Shown here: piece after piece, positions 26,414 through 34,926 of the stretch
How positions within the stretch are numbered: the first letter of the stretch is position 1
Layout of the letters: each line of letters starts with the position of its first letter
Program-made: the position numbers and the translations under genes
NCBI RefSeq assembly: GCF_001433875.1
Contig: NZ_AZCR01000001.1
Span: 22,462-73,952 of the forward strand
DNA: 51,491 nucleotides
From: Lactobacillus delbrueckii subsp. delbrueckii DSM 20074 = JCM 1012
Lineage (GTDB): Bacteria > Bacillota > Bacilli > Lactobacillales > Lactobacillaceae
Reading direction: 5' to 3'
Notes under the pieces: model-generated
Database searches by the model: none
What the model was told of the DNA's origin: nothing
Seen by the model: the letters and a program-made list of their open reading frames with translations, nothing else

Positions 26414-27415
26414 TTGGATAATCAGCAAAACGTTTTACTAGACGTCGAAAAGCTTCATACCGGCTACCGCCTGCAGGGCGAGTTCTATGACGCGGCTGAT
26501 GGCATCGGTTTTACTCTCAAGTGCAACGAAATTTTGGCTATTGTCGGCGAAAGCGGCTGCGGCAAGAGTACGATTGTCTCCAGCATCGTTGGCCTGTATG
26601 ACCGAAAAAACACCCGGGTCGAAGGAGAAATTAGGTACAAGAACCTGAACTTGGTCAATTTGAGTGAGGATTTGTTTAACCAAGTTCGCGGCAACAATAT
26701 TGGCATGATTTTTCAAGACCCGATGGCCAGTTTGAACCCTTTGATGAAGGTTGGGGACCAGGTAGCGGAAGCCTTGCTTTACCATACGGATATGAACAAG
26801 CAGCAGCGCCGCGACCGGGTGATTGAACTCTTCAATCAAGTAGGGATGCCTAAGCCGGAAGCCATGTATGACATGTACCCGCATGAACTTTCCGGTGGTT
26901 TGCGGCAAAGAGTTGTCATCGCGATGGCGGTGGCCTGCAAGCCGGAAATTATCATTGCTGACGAACCAACGACTGCTTTGGACGTGACCATTCAAGCCCA
27001 GATCCTGGACCTGCTCAAGAAGATCCAGAAAGAATCGGACTCTGGCATCATTTTGATCACCCACGACTTGGGCGTTGTAGCGGAAACGGCTGATGAAGTA
27101 GCCGTGATGTATGCGGGACAAATTGTAGAAAAAGCTGATGTGAAAACTTTGTTTACTCATCCTTTGCACCCGTACACCCGGTCATTGTTAAATTCCATTC
27201 CACAGTCAGATGGTGACAAGGATGACCTGCATGTAATCCAGGGAACTGTTCCTTCACTGAAAAACATGCCGCGGACCGGCGACCGCTTCGCGGCTAGAAT
27301 TCCTTGGATTCCAGCTGAAGCGCATGAAGTAGACCCGCAGCTGCACGAAGTTGAGCCAAATCACTTTGTCCGCTGCACCTGCTGGAAAACTTTCCACTTT
27401 CAAGATGAAGGATAG
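26414..27415 (+). CDS. oppD: Oligopeptide ABC transporter ATP-binding protein OppD
   Basis: One of the two ATPases that power oligopeptide uptake. 333 residues from TTG 26414, with GAAGGAG upstream. Walker A GESGCGKS lies near residue 46, Q-loop FQDPMASLNPL, signature LSGGLRQRV near 159 (most relatives have LSGGMRQR), Walker B IIADEPTTALD and the switch ITHDL. The C-terminal oligopeptide-transporter extension ends with CTCWKTF. First gene of oppDFBC; peptide uptake feeds amino acid needs of a milk-adapted organism (inference). Confidence 0.95.
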   Translation: MDNQQNVLLDVEKLHTGYRLQGEFYDAADGIGFTLKCNEILAIVGESGCGKSTIVSSIVGLYDRKNTRVEGEIRYKNLNLVNLSEDLFNQVRGNNIGMIFQDPMASLNPLMKVGDQVAEALLYHTDMNKQQRRDRVIELFNQVGMPKPEAMYDMYPHELSGGLRQRVVIAMAVACKPEIIIADEPTTALDVTIQAQILDLLKKIQKESDSGIILITHDLGVVAETADEVAVMYAGQIVEKADVKTLFTHPLHPYTRSLLNSIPQSDGDKDDLHVIQGTVPSLKNMPRTGDRFAARIPWIPAEAHEVDPQLHEVEPNHFVRCTCWKTFHFQDEG

Positions 27416-27424
27416 GTAGCAAGT

Positions 27425-28381
27425 ATGGCAGAAGAAATTATCCAAGTTAAAGATCTGAAAGTCCACTACCCAGTCCGGTCGGGCTTTTGGAACAGAATTA
27501 CTGATTATGTCCGGGCAGTTGACGGGGTTTCTTTTTCAATCAAGGAAGGGGAAACTTATGGCTTGATCGGTGAATCAGGCTCCGGCAAGTCCACGACTGG
27601 CAAGGCAATCGTTGGCGTGGAGAAGGTTACCAGCGGGCAGATTCTCTACAAGGGTGAAGACATAACCAAGGAATCCGTCCGCCGGAAGGTGAACTACAAC
27701 AAGGACGTGCAGATGATCTTCCAGGACTCCATGTCCAGTCTTAACCCCCGCAAGCGGATTGAAGACATTATCGCAGAACCGATCCGGAACTTTGAAAACT
27801 TGACCACTGACCAGGAACGTGACCGGGTCCAGGAACTGCTGAGCATCGTCGGAATGCCAAGTGACGCGATTTACAAGTTTCCCCATGAATTTTCCGGTGG
27901 TCAGCGGCAGAGAATTGGGATTGCCCGGGCAGTTGCCACTAATCCGAAATTAATCGTGGCCGATGAGCCAACGAGTGCTTTGGACTTGTCAGTTCAAGCC
28001 CAGGTTTTGAACTTCATGAAGCACATCCAACAGCAGTACAACATTGCCTTCTTGTTCATTTCCCATGACCTGGGTGTGGTCAAGCACATGTCAGAAAATC
28101 TGGCAATCATGCACCGGGGCCGGTTGGTGGAAGTGGGCAGCCAGGAAGAAATTTACAAGAATCCGGCGCACATTTATACCAAGCGCCTCTTGTCCGCGAT
28201 TCCGAAGGTTGATGTTGAACACCGGGCGGAACACGCGGCTAGACGGCGGGAAATCGAACGGGAATTTTTGCAGGACCAGGCAAACTGGTATGATGCAGAT
28301 GGCCGGGTCTACCCATTGACCGAGGTTGGCCCCAACCACCAGGTTGCCCTGCCTAAAGAGCAGATCAGGGGAGGAGAATAG
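27425..28381 (+). CDS. oppF: Oligopeptide ABC transporter ATP-binding protein OppF
   Basis: Second ATPase of the Opp transporter, 318 residues. Walker A GESGSGKS, Q-loop FQDSMSSLNPRKR, signature FSGGQRQRIGIARA, Walker B IVADEPTSALD and switch ISHDLG are all present. It starts nine bases after oppD and ends three bases before oppB, so the four genes form one transcript. Confidence 0.95.
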   Translation: MAEEIIQVKDLKVHYPVRSGFWNRITDYVRAVDGVSFSIKEGETYGLIGESGSGKSTTGKAIVGVEKVTSGQILYKGEDITKESVRRKVNYNKDVQMIFQDSMSSLNPRKRIEDIIAEPIRNFENLTTDQERDRVQELLSIVGMPSDAIYKFPHEFSGGQRQRIGIARAVATNPKLIVADEPTSALDLSVQAQVLNFMKHIQQQYNIAFLFISHDLGVVKHMSENLAIMHRGRLVEVGSQEEIYKNPAHIYTKRLLSAIPKVDVEHRAEHAARRREIEREFLQDQANWYDADGRVYPLTEVGPNHQVALPKEQIRGGE

Positions 28382-28384
28382 CAA

Positions 28385-29344
28385 ATGTGGAAAACAGTAT
28401 TAAGACGGGTTTTGATCATGATCCCGCAATTGATCCTGCTTAGCATTATTGTCTTCATGCTGGCCAAAATGATGCCAGGGGATCCCTTTACCGGTTTGAT
28501 CAACCCTAACTCAAGTCCTAAGGAAATTGCCCGCTTAAAGCAGGCATATGGTTTGAATGACCCGGTACCGGTGCAATACGTACGCTGGATTAAGAACCTC
28601 TTGCATGGTGATTTGGGGCAAAGCTACATCCAGCACGTCCCAGTAGCATCTTTGATTGCCGACCGGGCCCAGAACACTTTCTGGCTTTCGCTTTTGTCAA
28701 CCATCTTTCTTTACGGCATTGCTATCCCGATGGGGATCAGCGCCGGCAAGCATGAAGGTGAATGGCAGGACCGGGCAATCTCAGTTTTTAACTACGTGAC
28801 ATATGCTATCCCAGGCTTTGTCTTCTACCTGCTGGGCCTTTGGCTTTTCGGCTTTACTCTGGGCTGGTTTCCGATCAGCGGGACGGTTGCCGCCAATGCC
28901 AGTGGCTTCTGGGGAGTTTTCTTTAGCCGCCTGCAGCACATGATTTTGCCGGCAATTCTCTATGCGATCATCGCCACGACTGGGACAGTGCAATACCTGC
29001 GAACCGGGATCATTGACAACAAGGTGGAAGACTATGTTAAGACTGCCCGTAGCAAGGGCGTGCCGGAAAAAGTCGTCTTCAACAAGCACATCTTGCGGAA
29101 TTCTTTCCTCCCGATCGCTGCCTTTATGGGGAACACCATCACCGGTCTGCTTGGCGGGTCACTGATCATTGAAACGGTCTTCTCCTTCCCGGGGATGGGT
29201 AAGCTTTTCCTTGACTCAATCAGCCAGCGTGACTATACCACTTTGACGGCTTTGATTATGATTTTCGGGACCTTGACCCTGCTGGGCAACCTGCTGTCTG
29301 ACATTATCATGAGTCTGGTTGACCCGAGAATTCGCGTGAAGTAG
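28385..29344 (+). CDS. oppB: Oligopeptide ABC transporter permease OppB
   Basis: Membrane subunit with six predicted segments, 319 residues. It has the N-terminal LRRVLIMIPQLILLSIIVF segment and the family pattern MMPGDPF. The EAA coupling loop is around RTGIIDNKVEDYVKTARSKG and is followed by the conserved FPGMGKLFLDSISQRDY. ATG 28385 follows GGGGAGG at the end of oppF. Confidence 0.95.
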   Translation: MWKTVLRRVLIMIPQLILLSIIVFMLAKMMPGDPFTGLINPNSSPKEIARLKQAYGLNDPVPVQYVRWIKNLLHGDLGQSYIQHVPVASLIADRAQNTFWLSLLSTIFLYGIAIPMGISAGKHEGEWQDRAISVFNYVTYAIPGFVFYLLGLWLFGFTLGWFPISGTVAANASGFWGVFFSRLQHMILPAILYAIIATTGTVQYLRTGIIDNKVEDYVKTARSKGVPEKVVFNKHILRNSFLPIAAFMGNTITGLLGGSLIIETVFSFPGMGKLFLDSISQRDYTTLTALIMIFGTLTLLGNLLSDIIMSLVDPRIRVK

Positions 29345-29351
29345 AGGTGAA

Positions 29352-30260
29352 ATGATGGCTTTATTTACTGTTGGTAAAAAGAAGCAGGATGACCGGGCCC
29401 AAATTCCACCATCCGCTTTAAAGATTACTTTTAGAGAAATTTTTAAAAGCAAGGCTGCGACTATAGCCTTTTGCACCATTGTCGTTATTTTGCTACTTAC
29501 CTTTGGCGGTTCTTTATTCCTTGACAGCAGCAAGGTTACTGAAATGCACATTTTGGAATCATACGCCGGCTGGGGACAAAACGGCCACTTGTTGGGAACT
29601 GATGACGGTGGCCGGGATATTTTGAATCTGTTGATCATGGGCGGGCGCAACTCGATTATGATTGGTCTCTTGGTCACTCTTTTCTGTGAACTGGTTGGCT
29701 TAATAGTCGGCCTTGTAGCCGGCTACTATGGCGGCACTACTGACTCCATCATCATGAGAATCGTCGACTTCGTGCAGATTTTGCCGCAAATGCCAATTTT
29801 GATCGTTTTGGTAACGGTTCTGCCAAACTATAATGCCATGACTTTGGTTCTGCTGATTTCGATGTTCGGCTGGACGGGTGAAGCCAGATACTACCGGTCA
29901 TTCATTCTGTCACAAAGAGAAAGAGACTATGTTCTGGCGTCTAAGACTTCAGGCTCTTCAAATACCAAGATCATGTTCCAGGAAATTCTGCCAAATATTG
30001 CATCAATGATCATCATAGATGTCGTTTTGAGCGTTTCCGGCAACATCGGGATTGAAACTGGCCTGTCTTTCATCGGCTATGGTTTGCCAACCAAGATTCC
30101 ATCTTTGGGGACCTTGATCGGTTTTGCCAATGACCCGGTTAACATCATTGACCGGCCGTGGCTCTGGCTGCCGGCAACTGTCCTGCTTTTGGTGATCTGC
30201 TTGAGCATCAACTATGTCGGCCAGGCCCTGCAAAAGGCTGGCGACGCCCGGCAAAGATAA
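29352..30260 (+). CDS. oppC: Oligopeptide ABC transporter permease OppC
   Basis: Second permease, 302 residues with six predicted membrane segments after a cytosolic N-terminus. LLGTDDGGRDI, the coupling loop YYRSFILSQRERDYVLASKTSG and the C-terminal SLGTLIGFANDP region are typical. Starts ATG 29352 or 29355 are both possible (GAGGTGA upstream). No terminator is seen after it, so read-through into oppA1 is possible beside the separate oppA1 promoter. Confidence 0.95.
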   Translation: MMALFTVGKKKQDDRAQIPPSALKITFREIFKSKAATIAFCTIVVILLLTFGGSLFLDSSKVTEMHILESYAGWGQNGHLLGTDDGGRDILNLLIMGGRNSIMIGLLVTLFCELVGLIVGLVAGYYGGTTDSIIMRIVDFVQILPQMPILIVLVTVLPNYNAMTLVLLISMFGWTGEARYYRSFILSQRERDYVLASKTSGSSNTKIMFQEILPNIASMIIIDVVLSVSGNIGIETGLSFIGYGLPTKIPSLGTLIGFANDPVNIIDRPWLWLPATVLLLVICLSINYVGQALQKAGDARQR

Positions 30261-30294
30261 AATTAAAATAATTAGCATTAAATTAAATTTCTCA

Positions 30295-30323
30295 TTGACT
30301 TTTAAAAATGAAAATGTTAAAGT
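30295..30323 (+). promoter_or_regulatory. Candidate promoter for oppA1
   Basis: TTGACT (30295-30300), 17 bp, TAAAGT (30318-30323). It would give a leader of about 95 bases and extra expression of the binding protein over the transporter genes. Confidence 0.6.
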
Positions 30324-30333
30324 AAAAGGCATG

Positions 30334-30394
30334 AAAGATAAACTTTGTGAATTGCTATCTCGATAACTATTCATATGCTGTGTGTTTTATCTTT
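30334..30394 (+). promoter_or_regulatory. Structured leader of oppA1
   Basis: AAAGATAAAC (30334-30343) can pair with GTTTTATCTTT (30384-30394), one bulge, enclosing a stretch ATCTCGATAACTATT...TGTGTGTTTT (30357-30388) that is shared with the LPXTG leader at 17269-17290. Confidence 0.45.
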
Positions 30395-30424
30395 TGAATA
30401 TATTGTGTGGAGGTAAATTAAATT

Positions 30425-32191
30425 ATGAAGAGAAGAATGCTCGGAACATTTGGAGTACTTCTGGCCGGGGCAGCTTTGCTGGCCGGTTGCGGCAAGAGCA
30501 GCTCCAGCTCCAGCAACAGCGGGGCTAAGGATGCCAAGAAATTCCCGGAAGCTACGGCAACTGCAACTGCCAAGAAGGGCGGCAGCATCACTATCGCAGA
30601 AGAATCTGACACGCCAGTCAAGGGTGTTTTCTTGAACGAACTTTCTGACAGCCAATATGACCAAGACTTTATGGCTTTTGGGAATGAAGGTCTGTTCGCA
30701 ACCGATGATCAATACAAGATCAATAACAAGGGTGCCGCTACCTTCAAGATGGACCGGAAGGCCAAGACGGTCACTATCGAAGTTAAGAAGGGGGTCAAGT
30801 GGTCTGACGGCAAGCAGGTAACTGCCAAGGACGTTGAATACTCTTACGAAATCATCGCCAACAAGGCCAGCCAGTCATCCCGCTACACCAGCTCACTTGC
30901 CGACATCGTCGGCTTGGCAGAATACCACGATGGCAAGTCCAAGAAGATCTCCGGGATCGAAATGCCTGATGGTGAAAACGGGCGCAAGGTGGTTCTGCAC
31001 TTTAAGGAAATGAAACCAGGCATGACCCAGTCCGGTAACGGCTTCTTCTGGGAATATGCCGCACCTTACCACTACTTGAAGGATGTACCGTTCAGCAAGT
31101 TGCAATCCAGTGACAAGGTCCGGAAGAATCCACTTTTCTTTGGTCCTTACAAGCTCTCCAAGCTGGTCCGGGGCCAATCAGCTACTTGGGTAAGAAACCC
31201 TTACTACTACCGTGGCAAGGCCAAGCTGGACAAGATCACCATCTCAGTAATCTCACCAAACTCTGCTTCCCAGTCAATCAAGTCCAAGAAGTTTGACATG
31301 ATCGACGTTGTTAACTCCCAATGGAAGGAAGTTAAGGGGACTAAGGGCTATAACTTCGTTGCCCAAATTCCATTGTCATACTCATACATGGGCTTCAAGG
31401 TCGGCAAGTGGGACAAGAAGACCGGCTCAGTCAAGATGAACAAGAACTCTAAGATGAGCAACCGCTATCTCCGTCAAGCCATGGGTTATGCCATGAACGT
31501 TGATGAAGTAACCCAGCACTACACCCAAGGCTTGTCTTTCAGAGTTAAGACTCTAGTGCCAGAAGCCTTCGGTGACTTTTATGACAAGAGCGTGAAGGGC
31601 TTCCCACTGAACATCAAGAAGGCCAACGCTTTGTTGGACAAGGCCGGCTACAAGAAGAAGAAGGGTGAAACCTACCGCCGGGATCCAAATGGCAAGAAGT
31701 TAACCATCCACCTGGCAGCCATGAGTGGGTCTCCAAACCAGGAAGCAATCGTGCAAAACTACATCCAGCAATGGAAGAAGATCGGCCTGCACGTAACTTT
31801 GACCACTGGCCGTTTGATCGAATTCAACTCCTTCTATGACAAGGTACGAAACGATGACCCATCAGTAGACGTCTTCATGGCCGCATGGTCCCTGTCCAGT
31901 GAACCTACCCAAGATGACCTCTACGGTCCTAAGGCTCCTTACAACTTTACCCGTTTTGCAACTAGTGAAAACACTAAGCTGCTGAAGGAAATGAACAGTG
32001 ACAAGGCCTTTAACCACAGCTACCGGGTACAAAAGTTCCACGAATGGCAACAATACATGCAAAAGGAAGCCTTTGTAATTCCTTTGACTAACTCATACTC
32101 GATCACTGCGGTTAACAGCAAGCTGGTCAACTACTCAACTAAGCCATCAAAGGCAGCTACCCTGTGGTACGAAACTGGCTTTAAGAAGTAA
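30425..32191 (+). CDS. oppA1: Oligopeptide-binding lipoprotein OppA1
   Basis: Extracellular peptide receptor of the Opp system, 588 residues. A lipoprotein signal with lipobox LAGC (Cys 22) is followed by a Ser-rich linker (KSSSSSSNSG) and a family 5 solute-binding domain with VKKGVKWSDGKQVTAKDVEY and GENGRKVVLHFKEM. GTGTGGAGGT upstream is a strong ribosome site. It has its own candidate promoter and a terminator, fitting the usual excess of binding protein over permease. A paralogue, oppA2, follows. Confidence 0.95.
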   Translation: MKRRMLGTFGVLLAGAALLAGCGKSSSSSSNSGAKDAKKFPEATATATAKKGGSITIAEESDTPVKGVFLNELSDSQYDQDFMAFGNEGLFATDDQYKINNKGAATFKMDRKAKTVTIEVKKGVKWSDGKQVTAKDVEYSYEIIANKASQSSRYTSSLADIVGLAEYHDGKSKKISGIEMPDGENGRKVVLHFKEMKPGMTQSGNGFFWEYAAPYHYLKDVPFSKLQSSDKVRKNPLFFGPYKLSKLVRGQSATWVRNPYYYRGKAKLDKITISVISPNSASQSIKSKKFDMIDVVNSQWKEVKGTKGYNFVAQIPLSYSYMGFKVGKWDKKTGSVKMNKNSKMSNRYLRQAMGYAMNVDEVTQHYTQGLSFRVKTLVPEAFGDFYDKSVKGFPLNIKKANALLDKAGYKKKKGETYRRDPNGKKLTIHLAAMSGSPNQEAIVQNYIQQWKKIGLHVTLTTGRLIEFNSFYDKVRNDDPSVDVFMAAWSLSSEPTQDDLYGPKAPYNFTRFATSENTKLLKEMNSDKAFNHSYRVQKFHEWQQYMQKEAFVIPLTNSYSITAVNSKLVNYSTKPSKAATLWYETGFKK

Positions 32192-32211
32192 GAGATAATA
32201 AATAATTTCTC

Positions 32212-32240
32212 AAAAGAGGAGGTTTTCCCTCCTCTTTTTT
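32212..32240 (+). terminator. Terminator after oppA1
   Basis: AAAAGAGGAGG (32212-32222) pairs perfectly with CCTCCTCTTTT (32228-32238) around TTTTC, ending in six T. Confidence 0.9.
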
Positions 32241-32266
32241 CTGTTCTCCCGGCTTAGGACCCGGTC

Positions 32267-32295
32267 TTGCCCCTTTTGTTATGGTAAACTATATT
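32267..32295 (+). promoter_or_regulatory. Candidate promoter for oppA2
   Basis: TTGCCC (32267-32272), 17 bp, TATATT (32290-32295), 32 bases before the oppA2 start. Confidence 0.55.
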
Positions 32296-32327
32296 ATGTA
32301 GCAATTTAGCAAAAGGACTCTTGATTG

Positions 32328-34106
32328 ATGAAAAGACTAACGAAAATAACGCTTTGCCTGTTAGTGGCCCTAAGTCTGGCGGCCTGCGGGCAAAAGACGG
32401 ATAAAAGCAAGCAAAATGGCAACAGCGGGGCAGAAGATGCCATGCAGTTCCCAGTGGCTACCAGCTTTGCCAAGACGAAAAAGGGTGGTAGCATCAAGGT
32501 AGCCTTAGAAACTGATACTCCTTTCACGGGGATTTTTTCTGATGAACTGGCTGATTCAACAACTGATGCCACTTTGGCCCAGTTTGGCTCTGAATCTTTA
32601 TTTGACACGGACAACAGCTACAATATCACAGACAGCGGGGCGGCAAGCTTCAGCCTGGACCGGCAGGCCAAGCAGATCACCATTAATATAAAAAAAGGGG
32701 TCAAGTGGTCTGACGGCAAGCAGGTCGTGGCTAAAGACGTGGAATATGCCTATGAAGTAATTGCCAACAAGGCTACAAAAAGTTCTCACTATACTTCTTC
32801 CCTGCAGGATGTGGTGGGCTTGAAGGAATACCATGACGGGAAAGACAAGACGATCAGCGGGATCGAAATGCCGGATGGGGAAAATGGCCGCAAGGTCGTG
32901 ATTCACTTTAAAGAAATGCACCCGGGGATGCTGAAGTCCGGTAACGGCTACTTCTGGGAATCTGCCCTGCCATATCACTACCTTAAGAATGTGCCTTTCA
33001 GCAAGCTGAGAACCTGCATCGAAATCCGCAAAAAGCCTGTTTACTTTGGACCTTACAAGGTCCAGAGCATTGAAGCGGGCCAGAAGGTGGTTTGGACCCG
33101 CAATGAATACTACTGGCGGGGGACGCCGAGCTTGAGCAAGATCACCATCTCCATTATTTCGCCAAAGTCGGTCTCCACGGCCATTAAAGAAAAAACTTAC
33201 GACATCATCGAAGTTGTTAACTCCCAGTGGCAGCAGATCAGGACTACCAAAAACTACAGGTTCGTGGCCACGATTCCTTTGAGCTACAACTATCTGGGCT
33301 TCAAGCTGGGGAAGTGGGACGAGAAGACCAACTCAGTCAAGATGAATAAGAATTCCAAGATGGCCAATAAGTCTCTGAGACAGGCTATTGGCTACGCGAT
33401 GAACGTCACCCAGATCCAGCGCAAGTATACGTCTGGCTTGACCTTCCGCATCAAGAGCTTGATCCCGTCGCAATTCGGCGACTACTACGATGACAAGAGC
33501 AAGGGTTATCCTTATAACCCAGCTAAGGCGAAAAAGCTTTTGGACAAGGCAGGCTACAAGCTCCGGTCGGGGGAAAAATATCGGCGTGACCCGCAGGGGC
33601 ATAAGCTGGTGATCCACCTGGCTGCCATGACCGGTGACGCCAGCCAAAGCAAGATCATCAACAACTACATTAAGAAGTGGAAAGAAATTGGCTTAAACGT
33701 CAAACTGACCACTGGCCACCTGCTGGAATTCAATACTTTTTACAACCTGCTCTTCCAAGATGACAGCCAAGTCGACATGTTCATCGCCGGCTGGACTTTA
33801 AACAATGAGCCTTCCCAAAATGGCATCTACGGGGCGGGGACCCAGTACAACCTGGAGCGTTTTGCTACCAAGACCAATACCCAGCTTTTGGAAGCGATGG
33901 ACTCAGATGCCGCCTTTAACATCGACTACCGGATCAAGGTCTTCAAAAAGTGGCAAAGGTACATGCAAGAGCAAGCCTTTGTAATTCCTTTGACCAGTTC
34001 CTACAAGATTACAGCCATCAACAAGCAGCTGGTCAACTTCTCTTATGAACCGGCAGAAATGAACAACAGCCATCCATTATGGTATAAAATCGGCTATAAA
34101 AAATAA
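32328..34106 (+). CDS. oppA2: Oligopeptide-binding lipoprotein OppA2
   Basis: Second peptide receptor, 592 residues from ATG 32328 (AAAAGGA upstream). Lipobox LAAC puts Cys at residue 20; the linker is Lys/Gln/Asn-rich instead of Ser-rich. By eye it is roughly 60% identical to OppA1 over the binding domain, with the same KKGVKWSDGKQV and GENGRKVVIHFKEM stretches, so the pair arose by tandem duplication. It is bracketed by its own promoter and terminator, hence independently expressed. Different peptide preference is likely but not shown. Confidence 0.94.
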   Translation: MKRLTKITLCLLVALSLAACGQKTDKSKQNGNSGAEDAMQFPVATSFAKTKKGGSIKVALETDTPFTGIFSDELADSTTDATLAQFGSESLFDTDNSYNITDSGAASFSLDRQAKQITINIKKGVKWSDGKQVVAKDVEYAYEVIANKATKSSHYTSSLQDVVGLKEYHDGKDKTISGIEMPDGENGRKVVIHFKEMHPGMLKSGNGYFWESALPYHYLKNVPFSKLRTCIEIRKKPVYFGPYKVQSIEAGQKVVWTRNEYYWRGTPSLSKITISIISPKSVSTAIKEKTYDIIEVVNSQWQQIRTTKNYRFVATIPLSYNYLGFKLGKWDEKTNSVKMNKNSKMANKSLRQAIGYAMNVTQIQRKYTSGLTFRIKSLIPSQFGDYYDDKSKGYPYNPAKAKKLLDKAGYKLRSGEKYRRDPQGHKLVIHLAAMTGDASQSKIINNYIKKWKEIGLNVKLTTGHLLEFNTFYNLLFQDDSQVDMFIAGWTLNNEPSQNGIYGAGTQYNLERFATKTNTQLLEAMDSDAAFNIDYRIKVFKKWQRYMQEQAFVIPLTSSYKITAINKQLVNFSYEPAEMNNSHPLWYKIGYKK

Positions 34107-34112
34107 TCTGCG

Positions 34113-34152
34113 ACTCTGTTTTGTCCATTTGCCGGACAAGGCAGAGTTTTTT
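34113..34152 (+). terminator. Terminator after oppA2
   Basis: Arms 34113-34126 and 34134-34147 pair over 14 bp with two G-T wobbles, followed by T residues to 34152. Confidence 0.88.
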
Positions 34153-34164
34153 CTTGGATTTAGG

Positions 34165-34193
34165 TAAAAAAGCCGCCCTTATGGCGGGCTTTT
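34165..34193 (+). terminator. Second hairpin before rnc
   Basis: AAAAGCCGCC pairs with GGCGGGCTTTT (one bulged G) and ends in TTTT directly against the rnc -10 region. It would insulate rnc from oppA2 read-through. Confidence 0.6.
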
Positions 34194-34201
34194 GATATAA
34201 T
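34192..34201 (+). promoter_or_regulatory. Extended -10 promoter of rnc
   Basis: TGATATAAT (34193-34201) is a perfect extended -10 (TG-N-TATAAT); no good -35, since that position lies in the hairpin. The start codon is 30 bases on. Confidence 0.6.
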
Positions 34202-34230
34202 TCTTAGTGTTATGAAAGGATGTATAGTTC

Positions 34231-34926
34231 ATGGTCTCAACTAAATTTATTAAAATGCTGGATGAAAAATACGGGATCCGCTTCAAGGATGTCCGCTTGC
34301 TGGAGGAAGCCTTTACCCATTCCTCCTATGTCAATGAAAATCCCGGCAAGACTTTGGGGAATTATGAAAAGTTGGAATTTCTGGGAGACGCGGTATTGGA
34401 ATTCACAGTCTCTGACTACCTTTATCGCCACTTCCAGCACTTAAATGAAGGGGAACTGACCAGATTGAGATCAAATATCGTCCGCACTGAAGGCTTCTCA
34501 AAAGTGGCCTTGGACTGCGGCTTTAAAGAAGAAATCAACCTGGGCGTTGGCGAGGAAAAAGCTGGCGGCCGCAAGCGCAAGGCCCTTTTGGAAGACGTCT
34601 TCGAAGCCTTCAACGGTGCCTTGTTCTTAGACCAGGGGATTGAAGCTGTCGAAAAGTTCCTTAGCCAGACCGTTTATCCTTTAATCGCGGCTGGCTACTT
34701 TACCCCGTCCCGGGATTTTAAGACGGACCTGCAGGAACTTTTGCAGCAAAACGGCAGCGTGACCATCGAATACCGGGTGTTGAATGAGAGCCAGCAGCCG
34801 CCCCACTTTGAAGTTGAAGTCCTGGTCGACGGAAAGAAGCTAGCTAGCGGGGAAGGACGCAACAAGAAGAAGGCTGAGCAGGACGCGGCCAGCCACGCCT
34901 TGGAGAACTTGAATGGAGGAAAATAG
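34231..34926 (+). CDS. rnc: Ribonuclease III
   Basis: Double-strand-specific endoribonuclease for rRNA processing. 231 residues. The RNase III signature YEKLEFLGDAVLE is near residue 45, the second acidic cluster EDVFEAFNGALFLD near 125, and the double-stranded RNA-binding domain spans about 160-229 (DFKTDLQELLQQ ... KKKAEQDAA). AAAGGATG precedes ATG 34231. Its TAG overlaps the smc GTG by one base. In most relatives acpP sits right before it; here the opp locus intervenes. Confidence 0.96.
   Translation: MVSTKFIKMLDEKYGIRFKDVRLLEEAFTHSSYVNENPGKTLGNYEKLEFLGDAVLEFTVSDYLYRHFQHLNEGELTRLRSNIVRTEGFSKVALDCGFKEEINLGVGEEKAGGRKRKALLEDVFEAFNGALFLDQGIEAVEKFLSQTVYPLIAAGYFTPSRDFKTDLQELLQQNGSVTIEYRVLNESQQPPHFEVEVLVDGKKLASGEGRNKKKAEQDAASHALENLNGGK

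Noticed and set aside
32212-32222. Strong AGGAGG ribosome-site-like sequence
   Set aside because: It is the 5' arm of the oppA1 terminator and no start codon with an open frame follows at a proper distance.
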